Made by a program: the position numbers and the translations under genes. From Puniceibacterium sediminis (lineage in GTDB: Bacteria > Pseudomonadota > Alphaproteobacteria > Rhodobacterales > Rhodobacteraceae): a stretch of 64,000 nucleotides of DNA. The notes under the pieces are model-generated. The model searched no databases. It was given only the letters and a program-made list of their open reading frames with translations, and had not been told where the DNA came from. The DNA is taken from assembly GCF_900188035.1 (NCBI RefSeq), contig NZ_FZNN01000010.1:1-64000 (forward strand). Direction: 5' to 3'. Below are positions 9,373 to 18,942 of the stretch, piece after piece; the first letter of the stretch is position 1, and the number at the start of each line of letters is the position of its first letter.

Positions 9373-11940
9373 GTGCAGAAAATTGAGTCTCAGACCTCAG
9401 CAGAGGCCCCGGATCCCGATGTGACGCTGATCCTTCCCGCAGCGCCCATCGCGACGCCGACCCATGGCGGGCGCGCGAAGTGCCTCCAAAGGCTTGTGCG
9501 GCTGGACCTGCCCGTTCCCTGCACCGTGGCACTATCGTTCCGGACCGTGCTGCGTATCGCGCACGGCAGCCTGCCCGGCATGGCCACGATCCTTCAGCAT
9601 TTCGACGATGACGCCCTGCTTTGCGTTCGCCCGTCTTCGGAAGATCCCGACTGGGGCGGCCCCGGCGCCATTCTGAACATCGGCATGAACGATGCTCGCT
9701 ATGCCGCGCTTAGCGAAACGCTGGGGTCAGAGGCCGCCACCAACCTTTATCTGCGTTTTATTAAATCCTACGCGATTCATGTGGCGCGGCTGGATCCCGA
9801 CCTTTTCGACAGCATCGCGGATGATGGCAGGCAGGCCCTCGCTCAGGCACTGCTGACCTATGAGGAAGAGGCAGAAGAGCCTTTCCCTCAGACCCCTGCC
9901 CGCCAGTTGGCCGAGGTCCTGCGCTCAATGGCCCGGGCTTGGGAAGGCACGACCGCGCGGCTGCTGCGGCAGGCCAAGGGCGCTCCGGTCGATGCCGGTC
10001 TGGGCCTTGTGGTGCAGGAGATGGCGCTGGGTCTGGGGAATGGCGAATGCGGTTCCGGGGTCTTGCAGCTGGTGAATTCCGAAACTGGTGCCCTGCAAAT
10101 CACCGGGCGCTATCTGAGCCAGAGCCAGGGCCGGGATGCGCTGCAGCGTGGGGCGGCCTCGCTTTTCCTGGAGCGGGACCCGCGCGGGCCGTCGCTGGAA
10201 GAACTTGCGCCCGAAGCCTTTGCTCAACTCAAAGCTCACGCCGCACTGATGCGCAAGCGGTTGCGCGCCGAGATGCAGATCGAATTCACCATCGAAAATG
10301 GCCAATTGCACATTCTTGACGGTGTGCGCGTGCGCAGATCTTCGCGCGCGTCGGTGCGGATTGCAGTCGGGCTTGCCCAAGACGGGATCATCACCCCGCA
10401 AGAGGCATTGCTGCGGGTCGAACCACGCGCGCTTTCGGAACTGTTGCACCGCCAGATCGCCGAAGATGCACCACGCGATGTGATCGGCAAAGGTATCGCT
10501 GCAAGCCCCGGTGCCGCCACCGGGCGTATGGTCTTTTCCGCCGCAGATGCGCAGTCCAGCGCGGCACGGGGCGAAGCCTGCGTGCTGGTGCGGCGGGAAA
10601 CCTCGCCAGAGGATATCCGCGGCATGCATGCAGCAAGCGCCGTAGTGACCGAACGGGGCGGGATTACCAGCCATGCGGCGGTGATCGGTCGCGGGATCGG
10701 CCTGCCCTGCGTCGTGGGCGCGTCACGGATGAAGTTTCATCTGCGCCGCAAGATGCTGGTTTCAGAGGACGGCCGCAGCTTTCGCGAAGGCGATATTATC
10801 ACCATCGACGGGACGAAAGGCGAAATCCTTGCCGGCGCACCGCAGATGGTCGAGCCGCTTCTGGATGACTCGTTCCAGACGCTCATGGCCTGGGCTGACG
10901 CGGAACGCGACATCGGAGTGCGCGCCAATGCTGACACTCCGGCCGATGCGCAGACCGCCCGCAACTTCATGGCGCAGGGCATCGGCCTGTGCAGGACTGA
11001 GCATATGTTCTTTGAACCCGGGCGGCTGACCGTCATGCGGGAAATGATCTTTGCCGATGATGCCGAGGATCGCCGGGCCGCGCTTGAGCTGCTGCTGCCG
11101 ATGCAACGTGCCGATTTCAAAGAACTTTTCACCATCATGAGGGGGCAGCCGGTCTGTATCCGTTTGTTCGACCCACCCCTGCATGAATTCCTGCCCACCG
11201 ACCGCGCCGGACTGCGCGATCTGGCAGAGGCATTGGACCTGCCGGTGTCTGATGTCACTAGGCGGGTCGAGGCGATGGGCGAATACAACCCCATGCTGGG
11301 CATGCGCGGTGTGCGCTTGGGTATCACGGTGCCCGAAATCTATGACATGCAGGCCCGCGCCATCTTTGAGGCGACGATAGAGACCAGCCGCGACGGCGAC
11401 CCCGTGGTGCCCGAGATCATGATTCCCCTCGTCTCGGCCAAGCGCGAGGTCGAGATCGTCCGCGCCCGGATCGATGCCGTTGCCTCGGCCGTCCGCAGTG
11501 AACGGGGCGTTGATTTTACCTACCGGCTTGGTGTGATGGCCGAAACGCCGCGTGCCTGCCTGCGCGCGCATGAAATTGTGCAGCACGCGCATTTTTTAAG
11601 CTTTGGAACCAACGACCTGACGCAGATGACTTATGGCCTTTCGCGCGACGATGCCGGGCGGTTCATGTCGGATTATGTGCATCAGGGTGTTTTCCCGGAA
11701 GACCCGTTCCATCGGTTGGATACCGATGGTGTGGGCGAGCTTTTACGGATTGGCGCCGAACGCGCCCGAGCCGGGCGGCCCCATGTGACCCTGTCAATCT
11801 GTGGCGAACATGGCGGTGATCCCGAATCGATTGCATTTTGCCGGGCGGCGGGATTCGACTACGTGAGCTGTTCGCCATTTCGCGTTCCGCTTGCAAGACT
11901 GGCAGCAGCACAACTTGCGGTTCGAGACAAAATTGAATAA
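9373..11940 (+). CDS. pyruvate phosphate dikinase-like PEP-utilising protein
   Basis: 855 residues from GTG 9373, which has AAGGTG five bases upstream; the frame is open back to ATG 9169, but that extension looks non-coding. The C-terminal two thirds are clearly PPDK. The phosphohistidine domain has GGITSHAAVIGRGIGLPC (about residues 428-446). The PEP-binding barrel has GLCRTEHMFFEPGR, NPMLGMRGVRLG, GTNDLTQMTYGLSRDDAG and the catalytic-cysteine motif SICGEHGGDP (about 807-816). The N-terminal nucleotide-binding domain is shortened and altered: the GGK loop reads GGRAK, and the VRSGA...MPGMMDT block reads VRPSSEDPDWGGPGAILN. It may be a true dikinase with a divergent ATP site or a PEP/pyruvate-handling enzyme of changed function. 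It follows glyS in the same orientation. Confidence 0.82.
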   Translation: MQKIESQTSAEAPDPDVTLILPAAPIATPTHGGRAKCLQRLVRLDLPVPCTVALSFRTVLRIAHGSLPGMATILQHFDDDALLCVRPSSEDPDWGGPGAILNIGMNDARYAALSETLGSEAATNLYLRFIKSYAIHVARLDPDLFDSIADDGRQALAQALLTYEEEAEEPFPQTPARQLAEVLRSMARAWEGTTARLLRQAKGAPVDAGLGLVVQEMALGLGNGECGSGVLQLVNSETGALQITGRYLSQSQGRDALQRGAASLFLERDPRGPSLEELAPEAFAQLKAHAALMRKRLRAEMQIEFTIENGQLHILDGVRVRRSSRASVRIAVGLAQDGIITPQEALLRVEPRALSELLHRQIAEDAPRDVIGKGIAASPGAATGRMVFSAADAQSSAARGEACVLVRRETSPEDIRGMHAASAVVTERGGITSHAAVIGRGIGLPCVVGASRMKFHLRRKMLVSEDGRSFREGDIITIDGTKGEILAGAPQMVEPLLDDSFQTLMAWADAERDIGVRANADTPADAQTARNFMAQGIGLCRTEHMFFEPGRLTVMREMIFADDAEDRRAALELLLPMQRADFKELFTIMRGQPVCIRLFDPPLHEFLPTDRAGLRDLAEALDLPVSDVTRRVEAMGEYNPMLGMRGVRLGITVPEIYDMQARAIFEATIETSRDGDPVVPEIMIPLVSAKREVEIVRARIDAVASAVRSERGVDFTYRLGVMAETPRACLRAHEIVQHAHFLSFGTNDLTQMTYGLSRDDAGRFMSDYVHQGVFPEDPFHRLDTDGVGELLRIGAERARAGRPHVTLSICGEHGGDPESIAFCRAAGFDYVSCSPFRVPLARLAAAQLAVRDKIE

Positions 11941-11956
11941 GAAGCTTCGGAAATCG

Positions 11957-11972
11957 TTAACATTTATTTAAC
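11957..11972. promoter_or_regulatory. CtrA-type box TTAA-N7-TTAAC upstream of the cell-wall hydrolase
   Basis: The sequence TTAACATTTATTTAAC is TTAA, seven bases, TTAA and C, a perfect match to the CtrA full-site consensus of alphaproteobacteria. It lies about 139 bases before the SleB-like hydrolase gene in an AT-rich intergenic stretch. In other alphaproteobacteria CtrA controls motility, cell-cycle and envelope genes. Control of this gene is an inference. Confidence 0.6.
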
Positions 11973-12110
11973 AACGTCGCCGGAATGGGCGGTCTTGTGC
12001 CGATAACGTGCTCTCCAAACTTTACGTTTAGGCATTTTCTGCATATGACGCCTGGGATTTGTGCGGTTTGGAAACCGCGCGGGATTTATCCGCAGAGGTA
12101 GAGAGACGAT

Positions 12111-12749
12111 ATGTTCAAAGTAATTTCGATCGCAATTTTGACGATCATTGCCTTTCAGCAGCCCGCATTCGCCGAACGTGAAATGGCAAGCGCAGACGCC
12201 TTGATCAAGATCGAGCAGCGCGGACTGAGCTCAGCAAAACCTGCGCATCTGCGCAAGCTTCTCAATCGTGAATCACTTCCGGATGCCACGGCTGTCAGCT
12301 ACAGCCGTAACTGGATCAAGCAACAGCCCAAAGCCGTCGGCGGCAAACAGTGGGAGTGCCTTGCCGAGGCTCTTTATTTCGAGGCCCGCGGAGAATCCGT
12401 CAAAGGCCAGTTCGCTGTAGCCGAGGTGATCCTCAACCGTGTCGACAGCCCGCGCTACCCCAATTCGGTCTGCGGCGTCGTCCACCAGGGCACCGGCAAG
12501 AAGTACGGTTGCCAGTTCACTTACACATGCGATGGCAACCCGGAATCCATTCACGAACCAAAGGCGTTTACCGAAGTCGGAAAAGTGGCCAAACTCATGA
12601 TCTCAGGGGCGCCCCGTGCCCTGACCGATGGAGCGACGCATTACCATACTGGTAGGGTAAAGCCCAAATGGGCCAGAAAGTTCCCTCTGACGGCAGAAAT
12701 TGGCACACATCTTTTCTATCGCCAACCCACCCGCCTGAGCCAGAACTGA
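12111..12749 (+). CDS. SleB-type cell wall hydrolase (Hydrolase_2)
   Basis: 212 residues with a signal peptide (MFKVISIAILTIIAFQQPAFA) and a C-terminal SleB/CwlJ-like domain. The core is CLAEALYFEARGESVKGQFA followed by VAEVILNRVDSPRYPNSVCGVV and CQFTYTCDG, which holds the family glutamate in EARGE. Such enzymes act in the periplasm as peptidoglycan lytic transglycosylases or amidases. A purine-rich GAGAGA lies just before the ATG. A perfect CtrA-type box sits upstream and a short GC hairpin (12063-12078) lies in the presumed leader. The link to cell-cycle-controlled wall remodelling is plausible but inferred. Confidence 0.87.
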   Translation: MFKVISIAILTIIAFQQPAFAEREMASADALIKIEQRGLSSAKPAHLRKLLNRESLPDATAVSYSRNWIKQQPKAVGGKQWECLAEALYFEARGESVKGQFAVAEVILNRVDSPRYPNSVCGVVHQGTGKKYGCQFTYTCDGNPESIHEPKAFTEVGKVAKLMISGAPRALTDGATHYHTGRVKPKWARKFPLTAEIGTHLFYRQPTRLSQN

Positions 12750-12851
12750 GCAAACCTATACCAAAGATGGCACAAACCGTCGCTTTCTGCGGGTGTGCCC
12801 GGCCCCGGGCGCTGCTAGAGTGATCCGATTGCTCCGCCCCGGAAGAGGCCC

Positions 12852-13778
12852 ATGCCCAACGAAATCCACCTTGCGTTTTCGCACCCCTCCGAGCGGTCGC
12901 TTGTGACAGCCGGTGAAGATCCGCGCGACCGCATCTCATTGCGCGACCATATCGTCGAAGTCGAGATCGGTGCGTTTCAGGCGGAACGCGGCACCACTCA
13001 GCGTATCTGTTTCAATGTAGTGGTCGAGGTGACACCCTTTACCGGACCGCTGGATGACGATGTGGACCGCATCCTGTCCTATGACCGTGTGACCGAAGCC
13101 ATCGCATACGAACTGGCCGCCGAACGTCTGAACCTGCTGGAGACCCTGGCCGAGAAGGTGGCCGAGCGGATCCTGATGGAACCACAGGCGCTGCGCACCT
13201 TCGTGCGGATCGAAAAGCTCGACCGCGGCTCCGGCGCACTCGGGGTCGAGATCGTGCGGTCGCGCCGCGATCAGGGTGCACACCTGCAGGAAGTCGCACG
13301 GGAACGTCCTCACCCGCGAGTGATCTATCTATCGAACGCCGCTATCGCCTCTGATGACCTACGAAGCTGGATGGACCTTCTGCAGGCGTCTGACGTGCCC
13401 GCGATACTTTGTGTAGGCTTGCCCGAGAGCGCCCTGCCCCATGCAGACCAAAAGCTGGCGCAGCGAAGGATCGACCTCTTGGCCATGGAACAGAATGCCT
13501 GGGTGCTTGCCGGGCATGATCCACGCTGCAAAGTAGTCGCCACCCGGACCGAACTGGATTGGGCCATGAAAAACGGCCAGATCTGTGTGTGGGCCCCGTC
13601 AAAAATGGTTCTGGACGCGGCCCATGGTGCGAACATGCCGCGCGGCGACGCGATCACGCTGGCGGCCTGGTTCAGCGGGCAGTTGTCGGCACGCGAATTG
13701 CTGATCATCGGCGGACCTCCGCCAGAGTCGGCCCTGATCCCGGTACGGGTCACCGACGTGCTGCGCAGCGCGGTCTGA
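12852..13778 (+). CDS. folB: dihydroneopterin aldolase with an extra C-terminal domain
   Basis: 308 residues, against about 120 for ordinary FolB. Residues ~28-130 are the aldolase domain (ISLRDHIVEVEIGAFQAERG, then LSYDRVTEAI and LLETLAEKVAERIL, with the catalytic region typical of the family). It converts 7,8-dihydroneopterin to 6-hydroxymethyl-dihydropterin in folate synthesis. Residues ~155-300 form a second domain not present in classical FolB. Its WAPSKMV...GDAITLAAWFSGQL segment near residue 264 and the following LLIIGG resemble the amino-acid-kinase fold, though this assignment is tentative. GGAAGAGG precedes ATG 12852. folP follows 39 bases later and then glmM, in the common order. 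Confidence 0.85.
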   Translation: MPNEIHLAFSHPSERSLVTAGEDPRDRISLRDHIVEVEIGAFQAERGTTQRICFNVVVEVTPFTGPLDDDVDRILSYDRVTEAIAYELAAERLNLLETLAEKVAERILMEPQALRTFVRIEKLDRGSGALGVEIVRSRRDQGAHLQEVARERPHPRVIYLSNAAIASDDLRSWMDLLQASDVPAILCVGLPESALPHADQKLAQRRIDLLAMEQNAWVLAGHDPRCKVVATRTELDWAMKNGQICVWAPSKMVLDAAHGANMPRGDAITLAAWFSGQLSARELLIIGGPPPESALIPVRVTDVLRSAV

Positions 13779-13817
13779 CTGCTTGCCAACCCGTCGCGGA
13801 TACCCCATTCAGGGCGC

Positions 13818-14837
13818 ATGAGTGACTATTTTCGCCCCCTCGTGCGCAATGGGCTGCCACGCCCTGACAATGCTGTGCCCCTTGCAGGCGGGTCTGGTTG
13901 GTTCACCGATGTCGAACACCTGCGGCGCAACAAGCCCGGAACGACAGTGCCCGCCAGCGCGCTGCCCCCGGAAACGCTGAACGCTCTCTCTCAGCCGCGT
14001 CCGCCTATCTGCGGCTTAAGGTTCGACAGACCGCGAATCATGGGCATCCTGAACGTCACCCCCGACAGCTTTTCGGACGGTGGCAAATTCAGTGGCCCGA
14101 CCCGCGCCGCCGCCTATGGCCGTCAGATGATGGCAGATGGTGTCGATATCATCGACGTCGGCGGTGAATCTACCCGACCCGGTGCCGTGACAGTACCAGT
14201 AGACTCCGAAATCGCCCGTATAGAGCCAGTGATCACCGCGATAAGGCATGCGGTAAACGTGCCAATTTCCGTCGATACGCGCAAATCCTGTGTGGCGGAT
14301 ACGGCTGTCAATGCTGGGGCCAGCCTGGTGAATGACGTGTCGGGTTTTACCTATGACAAGATGTTGGGCCAATACTGCGCCCGCAAAAATTTGCCGGTCT
14401 GTATCATGCATGCACGCGGCGATCCCGAGACGATGCAGAAGGATCCGCGCTATGATGACGTGCTGTTGGATGTCTACGACTTTCTCGCCGCGCAGGTGCT
14501 TCTACTTGCAGAGCTAGGTATTCCGCGCAGCCGGATCATCGTGGATCCGGGAATCGGATTCGGCAAGGACCAGACCCACAACCTGACCATTCTGCGCAAC
14601 GTGAGCCTGTTTCACGCCCTAGGCTGTCCGGTCCTCGTCGGTGCGTCGCGCAAAGGATTCATCGGGCGGATTTCTGGTGTTAAAACTGCGGACCAACGTA
14701 TGCCGGGTTCGCTCGCAGTGGCGCTCGCCTGTGTGGCGCAGGGGGTGCAGATCCTGCGCGTGCACGATGTGGCAGAAACAGTTCAGGCGATCGCGCTCTG
14801 GAAGGCTATCGAAAATGGGGGAAGCGATGTCGCGTAA
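13818..14837 (+). CDS. folP: dihydropteroate synthase
   Basis: 339 residues. The family signature [15 protein letters not shown] begins near residue 75 and is followed by [16 protein letters not shown] and the C-terminal [11 protein letters not shown] loop. The enzyme joins 6-hydroxymethyl-dihydropterin pyrophosphate with p-aminobenzoate. The first ~70 residues precede the TIM barrel and are an extension often seen in Rhodobacterales. The end of the gene overlaps the start of glmM by 11 bases, which implies translational coupling in a folB-folP-glmM operon. Confidence 0.96.
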   Translation: MSDYFRPLVRNGLPRPDNAVPLAGGSGWFTDVEHLRRNKPGTTVPASALPPETLNALSQPRPPICGLRFDRPRIMGILNVTPDSFSDGGKFSGPTRAAAYGRQMMADGVDIIDVGGESTRPGAVTVPVDSEIARIEPVITAIRHAVNVPISVDTRKSCVADTAVNAGASLVNDVSGFTYDKMLGQYCARKNLPVCIMHARGDPETMQKDPRYDDVLLDVYDFLAAQVLLLAELGIPRSRIIVDPGIGFGKDQTHNLTILRNVSLFHALGCPVLVGASRKGFIGRISGVKTADQRMPGSLAVALACVAQGVQILRVHDVAETVQAIALWKAIENGGSDVA

Positions 14838-16170
14838 GTTGTTTGGCACTGATGGCGTGCGGGGCACGGCCAACACCCATCCGATGACGGCGCAGATGGC
14901 ATTGGCCATCGGCGCTGCGGCCGGTCGCTATTTCCGGCGCGAACACAGCGGTGTGCACCGGGTAGTGATCGGCAAGGACACGCGCCTGTCGGGTTATATG
15001 TTCGAAAATGCGCTGACGGCCGGCCTGACTTCGACCGGGATGAACGTGCTGTTGCTCGGGCCAGTACCTACGCCGGCCGTGGGTCTGCTCACGCCATCGA
15101 TGCGCGCCGATCTGGGCATCATGATTTCGGCATCTCACAATCCAAGCCAGGATAACGGAATCAAATTTTTCGGGCCGGATGGCTTCAAACTCTCCGACGA
15201 GGTCGAGGCCGAGATCGAGGCACTTGTTGATGAAGGTGTCGATCCGGAGGCGGCAGACAACATCGGCCGTGCAAAGCGCATCGACGACGGTCGGTCACGC
15301 TATCAGGAACGGGTGAAATCCACTTTTCCGGCTGGAATGCGGCTCGACGGGATAAAGGTCGTCATCGACTGCGCCAACGGCGCCGCCTATCGCGCCGCGC
15401 CCGAAGTGCTCTGGGAGTTGGGCGCGGATGTCATCCCGATCGGCGTCTCGCCCAATGGCAAGAACATCAACCTCGACTGCGGTTCGACCAAACCCCGCGT
15501 CGCGGCGGAAACTGTGGTGGCGCATGGCGCGGATATCGGCATCTGCCTTGATGGTGATGCCGACCGGGTGATGATCATCGACGAAACCGGTACGGTCGCC
15601 GATGGTGACCAGATCATGGCGCTGATGGCCGCCCGCTGGGCCGAAGAAGGCCTGTTGAACGATGGTACATTGGTCGCCACAGTGATGTCCAACCTCGGGT
15701 TGGAGCGGTTTCTGCAGGGCCGCGGCTTGCGGCTTGAACGTACAGGCGTGGGCGACCGCTATGTGGTCGAAGCGATGCGCCGCGGAGGTTGGAATCTTGG
15801 GGGCGAACAGTCGGGGCATATCGTGATGACCGACTACGCGACCACCGGCGATGGACTGATGGCGGGACTGCAGTTTCTGGCCGAAATGGTGCGCTCAGGT
15901 CGACCAGCCAGCTCTCTGGCACGCAGCTTTGAGCCGGTGCCGCAGCTATTGCGCAACGTGCGCTATACGGCCGGTCAAACGCCGCTGGAAAATGTCGCCG
16001 TCAAGAGTGCCATTGCAGCTGCCGAATCTGCGCTGTCCGGCAAGGGCCGCCTGCTGATCCGCAAATCTGGCACAGAGCCGCTGATCCGCGTCATGGCGGA
16101 ATGCGAGGATAATGCCCTGTTGGTCCAGGTGGTCGACAGCATCGTGACCGAAGTCAACGCCGCCATCTGA
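14827..16170 (+). CDS. glmM: phosphoglucosamine mutase
   Basis: 447 residues, the normal length. It begins [16 protein letters not shown] and carries the phosphoserine active-site motif [15 protein letters not shown], the metal-binding loop [11 protein letters not shown], the sugar-binding GGEQSGHIV and the phosphate-binding [12 protein letters not shown]. It converts glucosamine-6-phosphate to glucosamine-1-phosphate for peptidoglycan and lipopolysaccharide synthesis. The frame continues upstream to 14641, but ATG 14827 matches the family start and overlaps the last codons of folP. Two stacked hairpins follow the stop. Confidence 0.97.
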   Translation: MSRKLFGTDGVRGTANTHPMTAQMALAIGAAAGRYFRREHSGVHRVVIGKDTRLSGYMFENALTAGLTSTGMNVLLLGPVPTPAVGLLTPSMRADLGIMISASHNPSQDNGIKFFGPDGFKLSDEVEAEIEALVDEGVDPEAADNIGRAKRIDDGRSRYQERVKSTFPAGMRLDGIKVVIDCANGAAYRAAPEVLWELGADVIPIGVSPNGKNINLDCGSTKPRVAAETVVAHGADIGICLDGDADRVMIIDETGTVADGDQIMALMAARWAEEGLLNDGTLVATVMSNLGLERFLQGRGLRLERTGVGDRYVVEAMRRGGWNLGGEQSGHIVMTDYATTGDGLMAGLQFLAEMVRSGRPASSLARSFEPVPQLLRNVRYTAGQTPLENVAVKSAIAAAESALSGKGRLLIRKSGTEPLIRVMAECEDNALLVQVVDSIVTEVNAAI

Positions 16171-16193
16171 GCTGCGTCGTTGCAAGTCGCGCC

Positions 16194-16242
16194 ACCAAGA
16201 GTTTTACAAAAAACTCTTGGTAAAACTTTTTATAAAAGTTTT
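16194..16242. terminator. tandem hairpin terminator between convergent glmM and proS
   Basis: Two perfect hairpins lie back to back. ACCAAGAGTTTT (16194-16205) pairs with AAAACTCTTGGT (16210-16221). Then AAAACTTTT (16222-16230) pairs with AAAAGTTTT (16234-16242). The T-rich and A-rich arms would work in both directions, which fits the convergent genes on either side. Confidence 0.75.
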
Positions 16243-16288
16243 GCGCCCCGCCCGGGTGCGCGCATAACGGCCCCGGGCGCAGAGAGTC

Positions 16289-17632
16289 CTAGCCTTTGAT
16301 CACGCCGTAGATCGCAGCGACCTTTTCCACTGCAGCCTCTGGTGGCAGCTCTTCGCTCTCGCCCGTGCGGCGCGAGGTCAATTCCACTACTCCGTTCTTG
16401 AGCCCGCGCGGACCCACGGTGATACGCCACGGCAGCCCGATCAGATCCATTGTCGCGAATTTGGCTCCGGCGCGTTCTTCCCGGTCATCATACAGCGGCT
16501 CGAGCCCGAGAGCGGCCAGCGCATCATAAAGCGCCTGACAGGCGGCATCAGCTTCGGCGTCACCCTGTTTGAGGTTCACGATCCCACAGTGGAAGGGCGT
16601 AACGCCTTCGGGCCAGATGATGCCCTTGTCGTCATGCGACGCTTCGATGATCGCACCCAGAAGACGTGAGACGCCAATGCCATGCGACCCCATGTGCACC
16701 GGTACTTTGGCACCAGTCTCGTCCGCCACGGTGGCGCCCATTGATTCGGAATATTTGGTGCCAAAGTAGAAGATCTGGCCGACTTCGATACCGCGCGCCA
16801 CGCGTTGGCGTTCTTCGGGGATCTGATCGAACAGGGCGGCATCGTGGGTTTCATCCGTGCGCGCGTAACGCTGCGTGAATTCCTCAAGCACTGCCTGACA
16901 CTGATCGACCGAGTCATAGTCAATCGCCCGATCGCCAAATTTCAGCTCGGTGATCGCCGAGTCGTAAAACACCTCGGACTCGCCCGTGTCGGCCAGAACA
17001 AGGAATTCATGGGTGTCATCGCCACCGATGGGGCCGGAATCCGCCCGCATCGGGATCGCCTGCAGGCCCATCCGCTCGTACGAGCGCAGGTAGGACACCA
17101 GATGCCGATTATAGGCATGCAGCGCATCCTCTTTGGTGAGGTCGAAGTTATAGCCGTCCTTCATCAGGAATTCGCGACCGCGCATGACGCCGAAACGGGG
17201 GCGCATCTCGTCGCGGAACTTCCACTGGATCTGATAAAGTGTCATCGGCAGATCCTTGTAGGACCCGACGTGGCTGCGGAAAATGTCGGTGATCATCTCT
17301 TCGTTGGTGGGACCGTATAGCATGTCCCGGTCCTGCCGGTCCTTGATCCGCAGCATCTCGGGGCCATAGGCATCGTAACGCCCGGATTCCTTCCACAGAT
17401 CGGCGGATTGCATCGTCGGCATCAGCATCGGGATGTGTCCGGCGCGCTGCTGTTCCTCGTGCACGATCTTTTCGATATTGCGCAGCACCTTATAGCCCAG
17501 CGGCAGCCATGAATAGATCCCGGCCGCGGCCTGCTTGATCATTCCGGCGCGCAGCATGTAGCGGTGGCTGACGATCTGCGCCTCGGCCGGCGTCTCGCGC
17601 AGCACAGGCATGAAGTATCGGCTCAGGCGCAT
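16289..17632 (-). CDS. proS: prolyl-tRNA synthetase (short alphaproteobacterial type)
   Basis: 447 residues. It shows the class II synthetase motifs: [20 protein letters not shown], then [13 protein letters not shown], motif 2 around [18 protein letters not shown], and motif 3 with [17 protein letters not shown]. The C-terminal anticodon-binding domain ends the protein. E. coli ProRS has about 570 residues because of an editing insertion between motifs 2 and 3; here [13 protein letters not shown] runs on directly without that domain, as in other alphaproteobacteria. ATG 17632 has AAGGA upstream and fits the family; the frame remains open further upstream, but that part is not conserved. It is transcribed toward glmM. 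Confidence 0.96.
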   Translation of the reverse strand: MRLSRYFMPVLRETPAEAQIVSHRYMLRAGMIKQAAAGIYSWLPLGYKVLRNIEKIVHEEQQRAGHIPMLMPTMQSADLWKESGRYDAYGPEMLRIKDRQDRDMLYGPTNEEMITDIFRSHVGSYKDLPMTLYQIQWKFRDEMRPRFGVMRGREFLMKDGYNFDLTKEDALHAYNRHLVSYLRSYERMGLQAIPMRADSGPIGGDDTHEFLVLADTGESEVFYDSAITELKFGDRAIDYDSVDQCQAVLEEFTQRYARTDETHDAALFDQIPEERQRVARGIEVGQIFYFGTKYSESMGATVADETGAKVPVHMGSHGIGVSRLLGAIIEASHDDKGIIWPEGVTPFHCGIVNLKQGDAEADAACQALYDALAALGLEPLYDDREERAGAKFATMDLIGLPWRITVGPRGLKNGVVELTSRRTGESEELPPEAAVEKVAAIYGVIKG

Positions 17633-17856
17633 CAGGTCTTCCTTTGGACGAAAATAGGGTCGCCAAGGTTGTGAGCCAAGGCGCGCCCCTTGGCAAGGGG
17701 GCCAGAGCCGCGCATTCGGCGGCGCAGGCCACTCAGCGATAGACAAAGGCACGCCAAGCGGCTGGATGAACGCCCCCCAAGGCACCGCCCCCTTGAATCC
17801 CCACGCACAAACGGCGATGTAGGACGGATACCCCCAGCCCCGAGAGGATCCAGGCG

Positions 17857-18939
17857 TTGCCTGCACGCGATCAACTGAAATACTGGGGCATCGCGACGCT
17901 CGTCTTTGCGGTGACCCTCTGGTATCTGGGCGATGTCCTGTTGCCGTTCCTGATCGGCGGGGCAATTGCCTATTTCCTTGATCCTCTGGCGGATCGCATG
18001 GAACGCCTTGGCTTCAGCCGGGCGCTGGCCACCGCGACGATCACGCTTGGTGCCCTGCTGATCTTTGTGCTGATGGTTCTTCTTGTTGTGCCGATGCTGA
18101 TCCAGCAGACTGGCCAGTTGATCAACACCGCACCGCAGCTGTTCAATAACCTCCAGACTTTTCTGGCGGAAAAGTTCCCGAACCTGCTGGATGAAGGCGG
18201 CGTGGTGCGTGAAACGCTCATTTCGCTGGGCAACACAATCCGCGACAGAGGCGGCGAGGTGCTGAACACAGCGATCTCCTCGGCTGCATCGCTGCTGAAC
18301 ATCGCGCTGCTCTTTGTCATCGTACCCGTGGTATCGGTTTATCTGCTGCTGGACTGGGATCGCATGGTTACCCGCATCGATGAGCTTTTGCCACGCGACC
18401 ATGCCCCCACCGTCCGCAAGCTCGCCCACGAGATCGACAATACCCTGGCCTCGTTCATCCGGGGCATGGGCACGGTCTGCCTGATCCTGGGCACCTACTA
18501 CGCAATTGCGCTGATGCTGGTCGGGCTGCAGTTTGGTCTGGTCGTCGGCTTCATTGCGGGGCTGATTACCTTCATTCCCTACGTCGGTGCCCTTGTTGGC
18601 GGCGCTCTCGCCATCGGTCTGGGCCTGTTCCAGTTCTGGGGGGATTGGCTTTCACTCAGCCTTGTGGGTGGCATATTCGTGCTGGGTCAGGTGATCGAGG
18701 GCAATGTTCTTACCCCCAAACTGGTCGGGGATTCCGTCGGCCTGCACCCGGTATGGCTGATCTTTGCTCTATCGGTCTTTGGCACGCTTTTTGGTTTTGT
18801 CGGCATGCTGATCGCAGTGCCCATGGCCGCAGCTTTCGGCGTCATCACCCGGTTCGCGGTCGGACAGTACAAGGACAGTCGGCTTTATCGCGGCAGCCCC
18901 GCTGGCATTGCACCTGATGCGTCCGAAGGCCAGGACTGA
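17857..18939 (+). CDS. AI-2E family transporter (PerM-like permease)
   Basis: 360 residues with about eight membrane helices: two N-terminal hydrophobic segments, a long amphipathic middle ([19 protein letters not shown]), and a C-terminal helical block containing [14 protein letters not shown] and [17 protein letters not shown], both hallmarks of the AI-2E/PerM family. Some members export autoinducer-2 and others are ion antiporters, so the substrate is unknown. The start is taken as TTG 17857, with GAGAGGA eight bases upstream. It precedes the Hda-like gene by three bases, an arrangement that suggests one transcript. Confidence 0.88.
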   Translation: MPARDQLKYWGIATLVFAVTLWYLGDVLLPFLIGGAIAYFLDPLADRMERLGFSRALATATITLGALLIFVLMVLLVVPMLIQQTGQLINTAPQLFNNLQTFLAEKFPNLLDEGGVVRETLISLGNTIRDRGGEVLNTAISSAASLLNIALLFVIVPVVSVYLLLDWDRMVTRIDELLPRDHAPTVRKLAHEIDNTLASFIRGMGTVCLILGTYYAIALMLVGLQFGLVVGFIAGLITFIPYVGALVGGALAIGLGLFQFWGDWLSLSLVGGIFVLGQVIEGNVLTPKLVGDSVGLHPVWLIFALSVFGTLFGFVGMLIAVPMAAAFGVITRFAVGQYKDSRLYRGSPAGIAPDASEGQD

Positions 18940-18942
18940 CGC

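Noticed and set aside
12063-12078. GCGGTTT-GG-AAACCGC hairpin as a terminator
   Set aside because: No T run follows, and it lies in the presumed leader of the hydrolase gene rather than after a gene end.
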